Shown here: positions 50,301 through 60,398 of the stretch, piece after piece
Position numbering within the stretch: the stretch's first letter is position 1
How the letters are laid out: each line of letters opens with the position of its first letter
DNA from: Drosophila pseudoobscura
Taxonomy: Eukaryota; Arthropoda; Insecta; Diptera; Drosophilidae
Assembly: GCF_009870125.1 (NCBI RefSeq)
Contig: NC_046683.1
Location: 14,889,001 to 14,953,000, forward strand
Length of the DNA: 64,000 nt
Direction of reading: 5' to 3'
Position numbers and translations under genes: made by a program
Notes under the pieces: model-generated
Told to the model about the DNA's origin: nothing
The model's database searches: none
Seen by the model: the letters and a program-made list of their open reading frames with translations, nothing else

Positions 50301-51400
50301 TACGAGTAATTTGGCAATGGAAATACCCACTTTGCAATGACAACAACCAAATGGAATAAATTCAACAACATGCTCAAGGGAACACTATTACATTTACTGG
50401 TACTGTGTCCTCCTCTATGGGTTTGTTATCATTATTTTGATTTAGACAGCACAGAGTTCACATTTAATTATCTACACATAGATCTTTTTTTTTAAATACT
50501 TTATTTTAAGTAGAAAGTCAAAATGGTTCCAATTAAGTTTCAATTATGTTGAAATTAATTTACATATATTTTTCTTTGCTAGTTCCTGTTTTTCGACTTG
50601 TTTTTTTTTTGTTTTTTGTTTTGTTCTTTAGGTTTTTCTCATTCGTATAAATATAGTTTTTCTGTCATTCAATTTTCTCAATATATGTACTTTCTTTGTT
50701 TTAATCATTAAGAGTAAGGTATTAGTTTTAGTTTTAGTTTTCATTGTATAAAGCTTTCGTTTGGTATGCCGTAGACATATACATATAAATTTTCAATGGG
50801 CCATTTCTTGGGATGGGGGGAGTACTTACATGCAGAACATGGGTTAAAACATTTGCCTTGGCTTTTGCTTCAAAAACTGAACGAAACTGCTTGCTTGGGT
50901 CCATCAGATGGTCAAGCAGCAGCTGCTTGCACTTGCATGACGCGCGAATATACTTACAGAGATAGAACTGCTTGCAAGCAGTGCTTGTTTGGGGTTGCGG
51001 CTAACCCATTAAATGCCACCCTGCTAATTATGCAGCCAATGGAGTATGTTCATAGCTGTTTCTGTTGTTTTTGTTGTTGTTGTTGTTGTTGTTCTTGCTG
51101 GTGCTCTGACTGGACTGCTGCGATGTCGCTGCATTTTGTTGCAGTTATATGTAGTCGCTGCATAAACACATCCACACTCTTGACCATAATTGCATATTTA
51201 TGGACATTTGGTAGCTATGTATATTCATTTTTGGTTTTTTTTTTGTCAGAATCGCGTTGCTTTTTCTCGTTGCGCATTTCATTTTGTTTTTATGCAAATT
51301 TCTGCTAGTATGCGTATGTGGTTGAATATGAGTGTATGCGTGTGCGTGCGTGTGTGTGTGTGTGTACCGGGCCAGCAGCAATAAGCAGAGAAAAAGAGGA

Positions 51401-51435
<35 letters not shown>

Positions 51436-52761
51436 AATAAAGCAGATATTTTAATTGCCATACACGAATTTCAATTCCCATGCGTTTGTATCCTTGTTTG
51501 CTTTGTCTTGCTTGTCTGTGTGTGTGTGTGTGTGTGTGTGTAGGCATGTGTGTTTCCTTGTTGTGTCCAATGTGGCATAATGAAAACAACAACAACCAAA
51601 AGCATGTCAAGCAATAACAGTTAGCAAAAAAAGTTAACGCTTAGCAAACTTTGCCCAACTCGCATCGTCAATGGGCTCCTGCTCCTCGAACAAAGTTTGA
51701 AAAGAGTTGGCACACACACATACAAATTCGTTTATAATACATATAGAGTGGAGTAGAATAATGGCATGACAGGCGTCGCATCCAATTAAATTTGCCCAAT
51801 AAAGAAGAAGAAAGTTGGCTAAAATACGAGTACGAGTACGAGTACGAGTAATCACGCAAAAAGCGGCTACCTAAATGCAACACATACATATGTACATATT
51901 TTTTTGCCAAAGAGTTTCACATTTTTAATCATTTTACGAGTATCTATGTTGTATGTATCTGCTCCCGTTTCGAGTCGAGCGAAATACTATTTAATTTGCA
52001 TTTCAATGACAGCGATTTTTTCTCCTGTCAAACGACGACACTTTATTTGCTGAAAGTGTCCTCTACTCTGTTCATTTAATCTGCATACTCGTTTCATTTC
52101 GTTTCGTTACGTTTCGTTTCATTCAATAAGCAATAATAATATTACCACACTTTTTCACAATTCTGTATCACTTTTTACCGTGTGGGGTTTTCGATTAATT
52201 TCCATTTGACATTGAAAAGTGCTGCGCTGAAATATAATTAAAGAATAAACATCACTTTTATTCGCGGAATTTCATTGAAGAGTAAAAATTGTTGCATTTC
52301 GACAGACCAGACCTCTCTACTCTTTACATATATATATGTAGTAAAGTTGAATGTATTTTTTCAGGATTGGTCTCTGGTTCTTCCTTTGCGCACACACTCA
52401 CAGTTGCACTCGCACTCCCACACTCACACCCATATTCAGAATCACTTTGATCCTGCTTACGCTTACAATAGATCTCGTTTCTTGAGCAATACATCTCCTG
52501 CCTCGAGTTTTACCCACTTTATTTTACAGTTTTGTATATTAGGCATATTCTTATTCATACAATATATTGTATTTCTTCTGGTTTTGGTTTCGGTTTCGGT
52601 TTCGGTTTTGTTTTTCCATCACAGCTAACGTCAATTTGTAACTCTAGGACATCTAACAACATTTATGTATATGAATATTATGGTTGGAGTAGGGGAAAAG
52701 TTAAACAAACGAAGATCAAACAAAAAGGATACAATTTGTAAACATACTCTTTTCAAATAAA

Positions 52762-52767
52762 TTTATT
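52762..52767 (-). terminator. candidate proximal poly(A) signal of the KChIP-like gene
   Basis: AATAAA on the minus strand inside the palindrome CAAATAAATTTATTTG, 508 nt beyond the stop at 53275. It is the first clear canonical signal I see after that stop. Confidence 0.4.
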
Positions 52768-53200
52768 TGGGGCCCTTCTGTTATGCAATTCATCAACCTA
52801 TATATAATTTCCATAGATATCTATATTTAAGACTATAACACATTTGACAGTTTGCAACATCGATCAATGTACACATACATACATACACACACAGAGAGAA
52901 CAAAGAACTCTGATAACTTAATTTAGCTAATACAAAATAATAACGATAACAATAATTATAGGTAGAAGTAACAGAAATGCAAAACAAATTTAGCTTTAAT
53001 AAAACACACATACGTATGCATAAACAATATATATAGATATATGTATGTTCTGTAGGTACTATATATACGAGTATGTTTGGTATATATTATTTATATCTAG
53101 AAACGAACAACAACAACAACTCGACCGATTCAAAAGGTTAACTGAAATGGCGAATGGCGGAGAGAGCGTTTGGCATTCGGCTTTGACTAGATTACTTTTC

Positions 53201-53243
53201 GGGACTCAGGGACTCGGGGACTCGGGACTCGGGGACTCAGGGA
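53201..53243. repeat. GGGACTC/GGACTCG short tandem repeat
   Basis: About six copies of a 7-9 bp GGGACTC(GG) unit just downstream of the long readthrough frame. Confidence 0.75.
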
Positions 53244-53274
53244 TCGGCGAGAATACGGATACTCACTGCACAGA

Positions 53275-54369
53275 TTAGCAGGAGACACCCTGTTTGGCCA
53301 CCGTGTACCAAGTGCTGACCGTCACCAGCGACGGCGAGTCCGGCGTGGCGGGCAGCTGCTGTTCCTCCTCTCCCTCGCCCTCTCCCTCTCCCGGCCCACC
53401 CACAACCACGTGCAATGGGGGCAAAGGCAGCTGAGCTACCTCTACGCCTCCTCCGGCTGCCATTCCTGCCGCCCTTGGTTGGGCTCGGGCTGTGGCTGGA
53501 CTTCGAGTGAGCTCTGTTCCTTCTGGAGCGTGCGCATCCTTTTGCTGCTGGTGCTGCTGCTGCTGCTGACGTTGTCGGGATTTTCTTTTGCTCTTTTTTG
53601 ATCCAGCAGCCATCTTGGGCTGCAACTGCAGCTGCGATTGTAGCTGGGGCTGTGACTGCGGATGGTGGAAGTGCATGGGCTGCGGTGTGTGCAGGTCGCG
53701 ACCCACCTGCGGCCCCACCTGCGGGCAGCGGAAGCGAATGGCCTGCTCGTTGGCCACGTTCAGCTCGGGCCAGCGCGTCGGTTGATGCTGATGCTGATGC
53801 TGTTGATGGTGTTGCCCCGTCCTCTGATGATTTGGCTGGCGCTTCCTGCTCTTACTGCGCTTGTGCGACTTGGACGTGGATTTGGAACGGGATCTGTATT
53901 GGCGCATTGGTCGCTGAAGGACTTCCCATTGGGGACGTTGGCAGTGCCGACAAATAGCCGTGCGACTAATGCCGTCTTCATCCTCATCATCATCATCGTC
54001 AGTTTTGTCATCCTCCTCATCATCGTACTCATCGTACTCCTCTTCGTGGTGGTGGTGGTGGTGCTGCTGCTGGTGGTGCTGCTGCTGCTGGTGGTGGTGG
54101 ATGTTGCAGTTCATTGTGCTGGCCGTTGCCGCTGATGTTGTTGTGGGTGTGGTGCTGCCGCCGCTGCCACCGTCCATGTCGATGATGTGGCAGCCTATGG
54201 CTGCCGCTTGCTGTCTAGTGCTATGTTGTTGCTGTTGTTTTTGCTGTTGCTTGTTCTTCGTCTTGTGGTTTGACTTACGTTTCTCTGGCTCCTGCTGTCG
54301 TTGCTGCTGGCTGCGACTGCGCCGCGGCCGTCGCACCGTGTACTCATCGCCCTTGTCGGTCGGATATGG
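53275..54369 (-). CDS. 364-codon in-frame extension after the KChIP UGA stop (readthrough isoform)
   Basis: The frame of the EF-hand protein continues without a gap past its UGA for 364 codons to a TAA at 53275-53277. No ATG lies near the start (it opens PYPTDKGDEYTVRRPRR), so it is not a separate gene starting there. Coding character is strong: G/C-ending codons, CAG/CAC/GAT runs and no stop in about 1.1 kb. Regions in order are a basic Arg/Gln/Lys part, a Gly/Ser/Thr linker, His/Gln runs, an acidic Asp/Glu block, a C-x-x-C motif (ICRHCQRP), an Arg/Ser/Lys-rich block (RSRSKSTSKSHKRSKSRKR) that could be a nuclear localisation signal, His/Gln repeats, a second Lys/Arg-rich block, an acidic Gly/Glu run and a C-terminus ending WYTVAKQGVSC. 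Alternative explanations are an alternative splice that skips the UGA, or an internal start at the first ATG near 54180. Readthrough of UGA-C is the simplest. Confidence 0.75.
   Translation of the reverse strand, partial: PYPTDKGDEYTVRRPRRSRSQQQRQQEPEKRKSNHKTKNKQQQKQQQQHSTRQQAAAIGCHIIDMDGGSGGSTTPTTTSAATASTMNCNIHHHQQQQHHQQQHHHHHHEEEYDEYDDEEDDKTDDDDDEDEDGISRTAICRHCQRPQWEVLQRPMRQYRSRSKSTSKSHKRSKSRKRQPNHQRTGQHHQQHQHQHQPTRWPELNVANEQAIRFRCPQVGPQVGRDLHTPQPMHFHHPQSQPQLQSQLQLQPKMAAGSKKSKRKSRQRQQQQQHQQQKDAHAPEGTELTRSPATARAQPRAAGMAAGGGVEVAQLPLPPLHVVVGGPGEGEGEGEEEQQLPATPDSPSLVTVSTWYTVAKQGVSC
54312..54335 (-). promoter_or_regulatory. RNA hairpin 3' of the leaky stop
   Basis: On the mRNA, TGCGAC (54335-54330) pairs with GTCGCA (54317-54312) around a GC-rich 12-nt loop, starting about 35 nt after the UGA. 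Structures just downstream of the stop are known to promote readthrough in some fly genes such as headcase. The role here is inferred. Confidence 0.35.
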
Positions 54370-57300
54370 TCAGAATGATGTATCAAATACGGACATAGAT
54401 CTGGAAATGGCATCATCGTTGCGACAGGCCTCTAGGAACTCCTCAAGCGTCACAACGCCATCGCGATTGATATCCATTTTCTGTGGAATAGAGGAGGATT
54501 TCAATTGGAATAAACCTAGCCTAGCTCTGTAATGCAATGACAGTTTGAGATCTTGGTGATGGACTGTGAATGATTTCGAGGGCCATCTATCATCTATCGT
54601 CAATTTCTCATCGCTCTCCCAAAACATAATTTCAGAAGTGTCGCGTGCGAATTTGCTTTGCCCAATTTATTTCGAGTGCTAGCCCCAAGCCCAAGCCCAA
54701 TAGCAACAAGGCAACGACCTCTAATGACAATGCGTGACTGGCAAGCCAAGTCGCTCCGCTCCCAAGTGTTCCCCTCCCCCCGGCGGGTAGAGAGCTGTTC
54801 TGGGCAGCAAATTGAAATAGACAATTTGCATTTGCATAATGCAAAGTAAATAAGTTTCATGTTCGTGCACTCGTCCAGACACAAATTCAAATCGTATAAT
54901 TAGCATAAATAATCGCTGCGAATGGTTTTAGATTTCCCCAGCAGCAGGGCCGGGCAAGCGTACAGGGGGCAGGGGTGGCAAGGGGGGGGGGGACACATAC
55001 CTGAAAGATTTGCTCCACTTTGCCCTTGATCTTCTCCTCCTCGGGATACTCGTCGGGCAGGCGGCCCATTAGCTCGTATATGGCAGTCACAATGTCAGTC
55101 ATTTCCTCCCTCGTAATGAAGCCATCTCCATTGATGTCGTACAGCGAGAAGGTCCAGCGCAGTTTCTCCTCCACAGAGCCACGCGACAATATCGAAAGTC
55201 CTTGAACGAAGTCCTGTGGCAGCAACAACAAAAAAAAAGACAAGAAAAAGCAAGCTCGCGTAAGTATACAGCTGGAAAAGAGAGGACCAAGAGAGGGGCA
55301 CGGGCACACCACTGAGGTGAGAGTGAGGCCCTCAGCGAGCCCCTCAGACATGGAGACTTGGGACATACAGAATTAGAGGTATAAAAGAAATTGAAAATAT
55401 GTTTTAAGAAATTGCTCGTAAACCGCAGCCCATGAGCACGTGCTGTACATCGTCTTCCTGGCGATAGCCTTGTCATGCCTCATCCCCCATCCCCCATCCC
55501 CCTTCCCCCATCTGTTTTCTGCTGCTGCTGTTCCTGCTGCGAGTACTGCTTCTGAAGCTGAAGTAGACATTTATTCCTATGCTTTGTATGACAAATGTAC
55601 CTAGATAAGAACTTGCGGTGGAGTGGGCGAAACTTTTTACGACCCTCTCCTCTCAGGACTTGTACTGTAGGAGGTGTTGAGATATTTCGGCAAGGCCCTA
55701 GCCACAGCTGACAGAAGACTGAGTTTGCATACTATCCCGGACAAACCGAATGGGAGGCAAAAGCGAGCCAGCAGCCAGTGGCCAGGGGGCAATAGCTGGA
55801 GCTGAAGCTGGAGCTGGAGCAGAGGCATCATTTGTGTGTTGTTCTGGCCATTTGGGCAATTGCAATGTCCAACTAATTTATCAAACCGAAATGGAATAGA
55901 AAAACTGGCACGAGTTTCAACGAAAAACGATGTTAGACCAAGTACAAGACACATCACCAACTTTCACCATTCGACGTAGACAAATGGCAGAGAATATCAA
56001 AATGCCACAACAACAACAAGTTTAAAAATGGAAAATCCTATAGGAGTATTAAAGGGAAGCAAAGTGTGGAAGTGTCCCCTCTTAAGCGAATACTGACCAG
56101 CATCGGGGGCTGTACGAGCATTCCATGGTGGTTGTTGGAATCGGAATTTTTCTTCGAAAAATACTTTTTAACGCGGATCAAAGTTTTCTAGAGTTTTCTA
56201 AATAATATTAAGAAAATTGTTTTCCATATCAGGGTTTGTTCCACAGAAAACACATATCTATATATTTGTTCCTTGCCATTAAAAAAGGCTTCCAAAATTT
56301 CCGAAATATGGAAAATGTTATGCCAGAGTTTGCGGGTATTTTCGCGAGCGTTGGAAGTAGATGAATGCCCTCAATTCTTATGTTTCTTAAGTGGCCGATA
56401 ATCCAATAGAATGGCGGTGTACCCCGCTGCTGGGGGCATGTCAGGCTCCGCCATTTTGCACTGCTTGTGGCACTTCTGACTAGCCGTAAGTAATTTTTCA
56501 CTGCTTTCTGCTTTCAGCATTCAACATTCATACGAGTAGATGCCACAATTGCTGCTCTTGGTACTGTATTCACTGTACTGTACTCCTGCTTTGGTATGAC
56601 GCCTTCTCAATTGCTTTTATCTCACACACTTGAGCAATTTATCTTTTCTGCCAGCGTAAACAGGTCGCTGGCACTCTCTTTGCCTTCCCTCTTGGCGTAT
56701 TGGCCCCAACCCACAATTTCAGTACGGCCATGACAGCTTTGTGTGTTTGTGGCTCTCATTGTTCTTGTTGTTAGCTATTCCCTCTGATGTTGGGCCCTCT
56801 GTGTGTGCTCTACTCCTGTTGGCAGTTTAATAAACGCGACTGTCATGCAAATCGCGCATAAAACACCTTGCAACAATATGTGAAACTTAATTGAAAAGCG
56901 GAAGTCTACTTAGTCCGACCGTCACATACAAAACTAGGGGTTTGCCTTTGCCTTTTACCGGGCACTTCCTGCCCTTGCCCCATGCCCGTGCCCCGTGCCC
57001 CGTTGCCCCTTGCCTTTCGCCTGCCCCGCGAGAGGCGGTTGTACATGCTTTATATCGAGTACGTGCCTTGTAGTCATTACAATTTTGAGGTCATTATTCA
57101 ACGGCGAAAATGGCGAGGCCGGAAAAAAGCTAAAGGCTCACAGAGATAAGCTGCTTTGGAGGGGCAGGGAGGACTTTCTTATGTGTATGCATGTGGGTTT
57201 ATATTTCGTATGCGTGTGTGTGTGCACGACTGTACATTTTGGTCTCTCTCCCTCAGTGATGGACTGCGGACGTGATTGTGCTTATTATTCGAAGTACGTG

Positions 57301-60269
57301 AGATGTAAAGGGCTCTTTTATCCCTGTTCGTGTCACGAGCTCCTCTCTAGCAAGGCCTCGCCTCCTTTTCCGCCTTTTCCTCCCGGTTCTGTCCATTCTG
57401 GAGGTCTGGTCCTATTGTTTGACTTGGGTTTTTGCGTTTATCTGCGTCGCTTTTTTATGGCGTGAAGGGACACACACTAGTGTCTTCTGTGTTCTGTCTT
57501 CTGTGGGTATCCAGCTCTGCCTGTGCTCCTCTTAGTCGCTGCCACAGGACCCCTGCATGACAAAGTTGGCGTTAAAATCGCCATAATTCATCGTTTCAAT
57601 GGCGCTGTGTGCTTTCTCCAGAACACCAGAGCCACCTCCCCACGCCGCAACACATTCCCCTCTCTCGCTGCGGCTGCGGCTGGGGCTGGCTTGAAGGCGT
57701 CACGGCCGGAAGTGGAGTTCATGTTCGGACATTGCAGGGGCAGTCAAGACAGTGAATAAAGTGGAGAAAAATTATTTGCAATTTGCATGCTCCCAAGGGG
57801 GGGTTGGGGGTGTGGATGGGGCCAGACGACAGTCAAACAAAAGGGCGATCGAGTGGGAGAGAATGGGAAAGAGAGGGTGCCGGGGGTCGCAGAAATTCCG
57901 CATTTCTCCGTCTCACAAACTGCAGAAATGTATTCGATTTTTTGCTTTGTCTTTGCTGGAATAGAAATGTTGACAATGACAGGCGACAGCAGAGAAACAC
58001 GCGGCATCTAGTGGCAACTATATCTCTGTCCGCCCACCCCCCTGGAATCCCTCACTCTCCAGTTCCCTCCTCTGATTTCAATTTCGAGACATTTTCCTTG
58101 ATTTTTGATTTTGGCGCATTATTTTTTTTCGAGGTTTTCCTTTCGCTTTGGCTGCTGCCATCCGCAGTGTTGCCCGCCAGCGAAAATGAACGAAATAGCT
58201 GCCAACAGAGAGAAAGGAAATTTGTGGAAAGTAAAAAGAAAGCTGGCAAAATGCAGCGGAAGCTGCCATTAAATGTGCCACATTTTTCGCTAGCAACTAT
58301 CTTTAGTTTTTTTGATTTTATCTAGCTTTTCTCATGGACTCTATATACTGTATGTTTTGATTAATTTTGAAGGCCAGCCTTCTGAACTGCGATTGAATAA
58401 AGAGTGAAAAGGAAGTTTAACATATTTTCTGGGGTTGAAAATAAAATGGCTATAGGTTGCAGAGCCACAGTGCAAGTCCTGTTTTGTCCTTTGTTCATTT
58501 CTGTGCTTTAGGTGCTCCCAATTCTAATTGCTAATAAATATGTATGTACTATTCTTACTCAATATTCCTATTCTATACATTCAATTTTAATTACTTGTTC
58601 TACTTACTATGATTCCTTTGGCGTTTAACTATTCTTCAATTTGGTTTTACTACTGCACAAACTTCATTTTCTTCCCATTATGCTCGCAGATCTCCTCAGA
58701 CTTGTAATTATACTGCTCCTCAAAACGTATACCTCCCTTCCCAATAGCCGAACACTTTTCTGGGCCCGAAAATGGGCCAAAGGAGGCGCCACGCTTTGAT
58801 TACTTAAAGGGCGAGGGGACGAGTAGGCTGCGAGAGGGTCTCCAGTCTTGTTGTGTGCTCTGTACTTATTACAACTTTTATGAGCCGGCAGTTAATAGAG
58901 CGCTCAAACATCTATGTATCTGGCAGAGCAATGGACTTTGGGCTTTTTGTTCTCCGCCGTTTTGCTGCTGTCACTAATAAACCGTAACTAAATGCGATTA
59001 CCCGGGACGAGGAGGAGCTGGTGGAGGAGTTGCCATGGCTGTTGCTTGCTTTGCGCATTTTGCAGCATCATTTGGCGCCACTCCACCACTCTACCACTCC
59101 CGCTCATCCTTCCCAGGGAGGGAGCCAAATCAGCTTCATTTAGAGACGACTCACGATGCCACACAACTTTTGCTTCTGGACTCCCAGTTACACACCGAAC
59201 TCGACTTGGCTCGACTCAGCTGTCAGCCATATTTTATACTTAAAATGTCTAAAGTAATTTCATTGTACTTAGGTCCATTCCTCCTGCTTCTTCGGGGATG
59301 GGATGCTGCTTTTGCAGGAGTTCCCCTTCTCACGAGTTTCTCTTTACGCCGCATCATGGTCCGAGGATTAACAGAGAGCGGCGACCAAGTGAATTAAATT
59401 GAATTGTTTGTCTCGAAGTACTCGAATTCTACGCACTTGCCTTGCCCATTGAGTGGCAGGATTAATTATGGATAACGATGCCCCATTCAGTGAGAAACAG
59501 CATTCTGATAAACTGCAGTGATGACTGCCAGCTGTCGACTCTGGACCCCGGACTCGTCCGTTCAATTATGTAGTTAGCCACAAATTTAGCGCAGCTCTCA
59601 GTGCTCCTGAATGACATACTGCTTCGAGCACACACACACATGGTCATGCCATTAAGGGATATTTGCTTTGGCTCGATTCGATTCGATTCGATTTAATTGC
59701 AAATGGCTCGGGCTCAGTGCCACATTTTGTTTGTACGAAAGTTGATTTCTAAGACAATTTCTCAATTTCCTTCACTCTGCTCTGCTCCCCAGTCCAATCC
59801 AAACCGCAATTTCGTACCGGGACACATGAAAGTCCATTAGTTCGACCTCCTTGCAGACCTACCGTATAGATGTTGTGTCTCGGCAGCTAGACGGACGGAA
59901 ATGAGCTGCTCAAATGTTTCCCATTGCATTGCCCTCAGTTTGAGACCATTGGGTTTGGTTTGCGGACATTGTTATTACCAAGAGTTGTTGGTTTGGCTTG
60001 ATTCGGGGTGATTTTGCTGCTGCTATCGATATGAAATAGTATCTTTGATCAGCCATCTTTAATGAATAATTTGGAAATACGATTTTTCCCTATTGTATAC
60101 CAGAATTTTCCACAGTCTCCCAGTCTTTCCACCAAGCGTGGAACAAGAAGGCTTATAACAACTGTTTTCAGATAGTATCTAGAGCTAGAACTCACCTCAA
60201 AGCTGACAATACCGCTGCGATCCTGATCCAGTGTATTGAATACATAATGTGCGTATAAGGTTGGGTTGG
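54370..60269 (-). CDS. KChIP-family neuronal calcium sensor, 3' exons (5' end not in view)
   Basis: This is the EF-hand Ca2+ sensor of the Kv-channel-interacting/recoverin-frequenin superfamily, which binds the N-terminus of Kv4 (Shal) channels at the membrane. Exons on the minus strand are 60196-60269 (phase 2 start), 55001-55213 (71 codons) and 54370-54480 (36 codons plus UGA). The junctions are in phase: SFE|DFVQ and EQIFQ|KMD. EF-2 is [13 protein letters not shown]-3 is [14 protein letters not shown]-4 is [12 protein letters not shown]. All calcium ligands of EF-3 and EF-4 look intact. The core [15 protein letters not shown] and the C-terminus [15 protein letters not shown] are typical of the family. 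Intron sizes are 4982 and 520 bp. The N-terminal myristoylation or variable region and EF-1 are missing; they must lie beyond 64000 or in exons too small to see. An ATG at 60304-60306, in frame with exon 60196-60269, could start a short isoform. The UGA is followed by a long in-frame extension. Confidence 0.93.
54481..55000 (-). other. intron of the KChIP-like gene
   Basis: 520-bp intron with donor GTATGT at 55000 and acceptor TTCCACAG at 54481. Nothing else recognised inside. Confidence 0.85.
55214..60195 (-). other. large intron of the KChIP-like gene
   Basis: Intron of 4982 bp with donor GTGAGT at 60195 and acceptor GCCACAG ending at 55214. Open stretches on both strands are low-complexity or purine-rich. 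Notable content: CCCCAT runs near 55484-55508, CTGGAG repeats near 55797-55818 and ATTCG repeats near 59675-59693. No nested gene recognised. Confidence 0.7.
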
Positions 60270-60371
60270 CTGTTGTTAAATGTCGTTGTTGGATGGCGTC
60301 GTACATTGTTGTTGGTGTGCGTTTAATGAAAGCAAAGAAAAGGAGAGCGTTAAATGTGAGAGTTCCAATCG
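60270..60371 (-). promoter_or_regulatory. long AG-exclusion zone before the KChIP exon
   Basis: Read on the minus strand, no AG dinucleotide occurs between about 60372 and the AG at 60271-60270, some 100 nt. The zone holds a pyrimidine-rich stretch (CTCTCCTTTTCTTTGCTTTC) about 60-80 nt upstream and TTTAAC/ATTAAAC branch-like sites. This predicts a distant branch point and supports 60269 as the true exon start although no pyrimidine tract lies next to it. Confidence 0.55.
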
Positions 60372-60398
60372 CTGGCTGGCTGGCTGGCTGGCTGGCTA
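60371..60398. repeat. (GGCT)n microsatellite
   Basis: About six GGCT tetranucleotides. It marks the upstream edge of the AG-free zone, since it reads AGCC on the minus strand. Confidence 0.85.

Larger units (their letters stand above)
47420..53274 (-). other. AT-rich region, probable long 3' UTR/downstream region of the KChIP-like gene
   Basis: Directly downstream of the EF-hand gene, this 5.8 kb is markedly richer in A on the minus strand (T tracts on the plus) than the surrounding intergenic DNA and has no gene. It holds (GA)n at 51400-51430, (TG)n near 51345-51364 and 51518-51541, a TACGAG run at 51825-51850 and a CAA/TTG run near 51065-51092. Very long 3' UTRs are usual for fly neuronal genes. 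The extent given is inference from composition and position only. Confidence 0.35.

Noticed and set aside
50820..51010. Minus-strand open stretch ending at GTAAGT (contains LLLDHLMDPSKQFRSVFEAK)
   Set aside because: It lies in the presumed 3' UTR region with no matching acceptor or partner exon; chance is likely.
53275..54336. A separate gene of 353 aa starting at a GTG
   Set aside because: GTG starts are not expected in fly nuclear genes, and the frame is continuous with the EF-hand exon up to the UGA, so extension of that protein is simpler.
53410..54532. Plus-strand ORFs antisense to the extension (Cys/Val/Ser-rich peptides)
   Set aside because: They are reverse images of the CAG/CAC/GAT codon runs of the minus-strand frame and show no family features.
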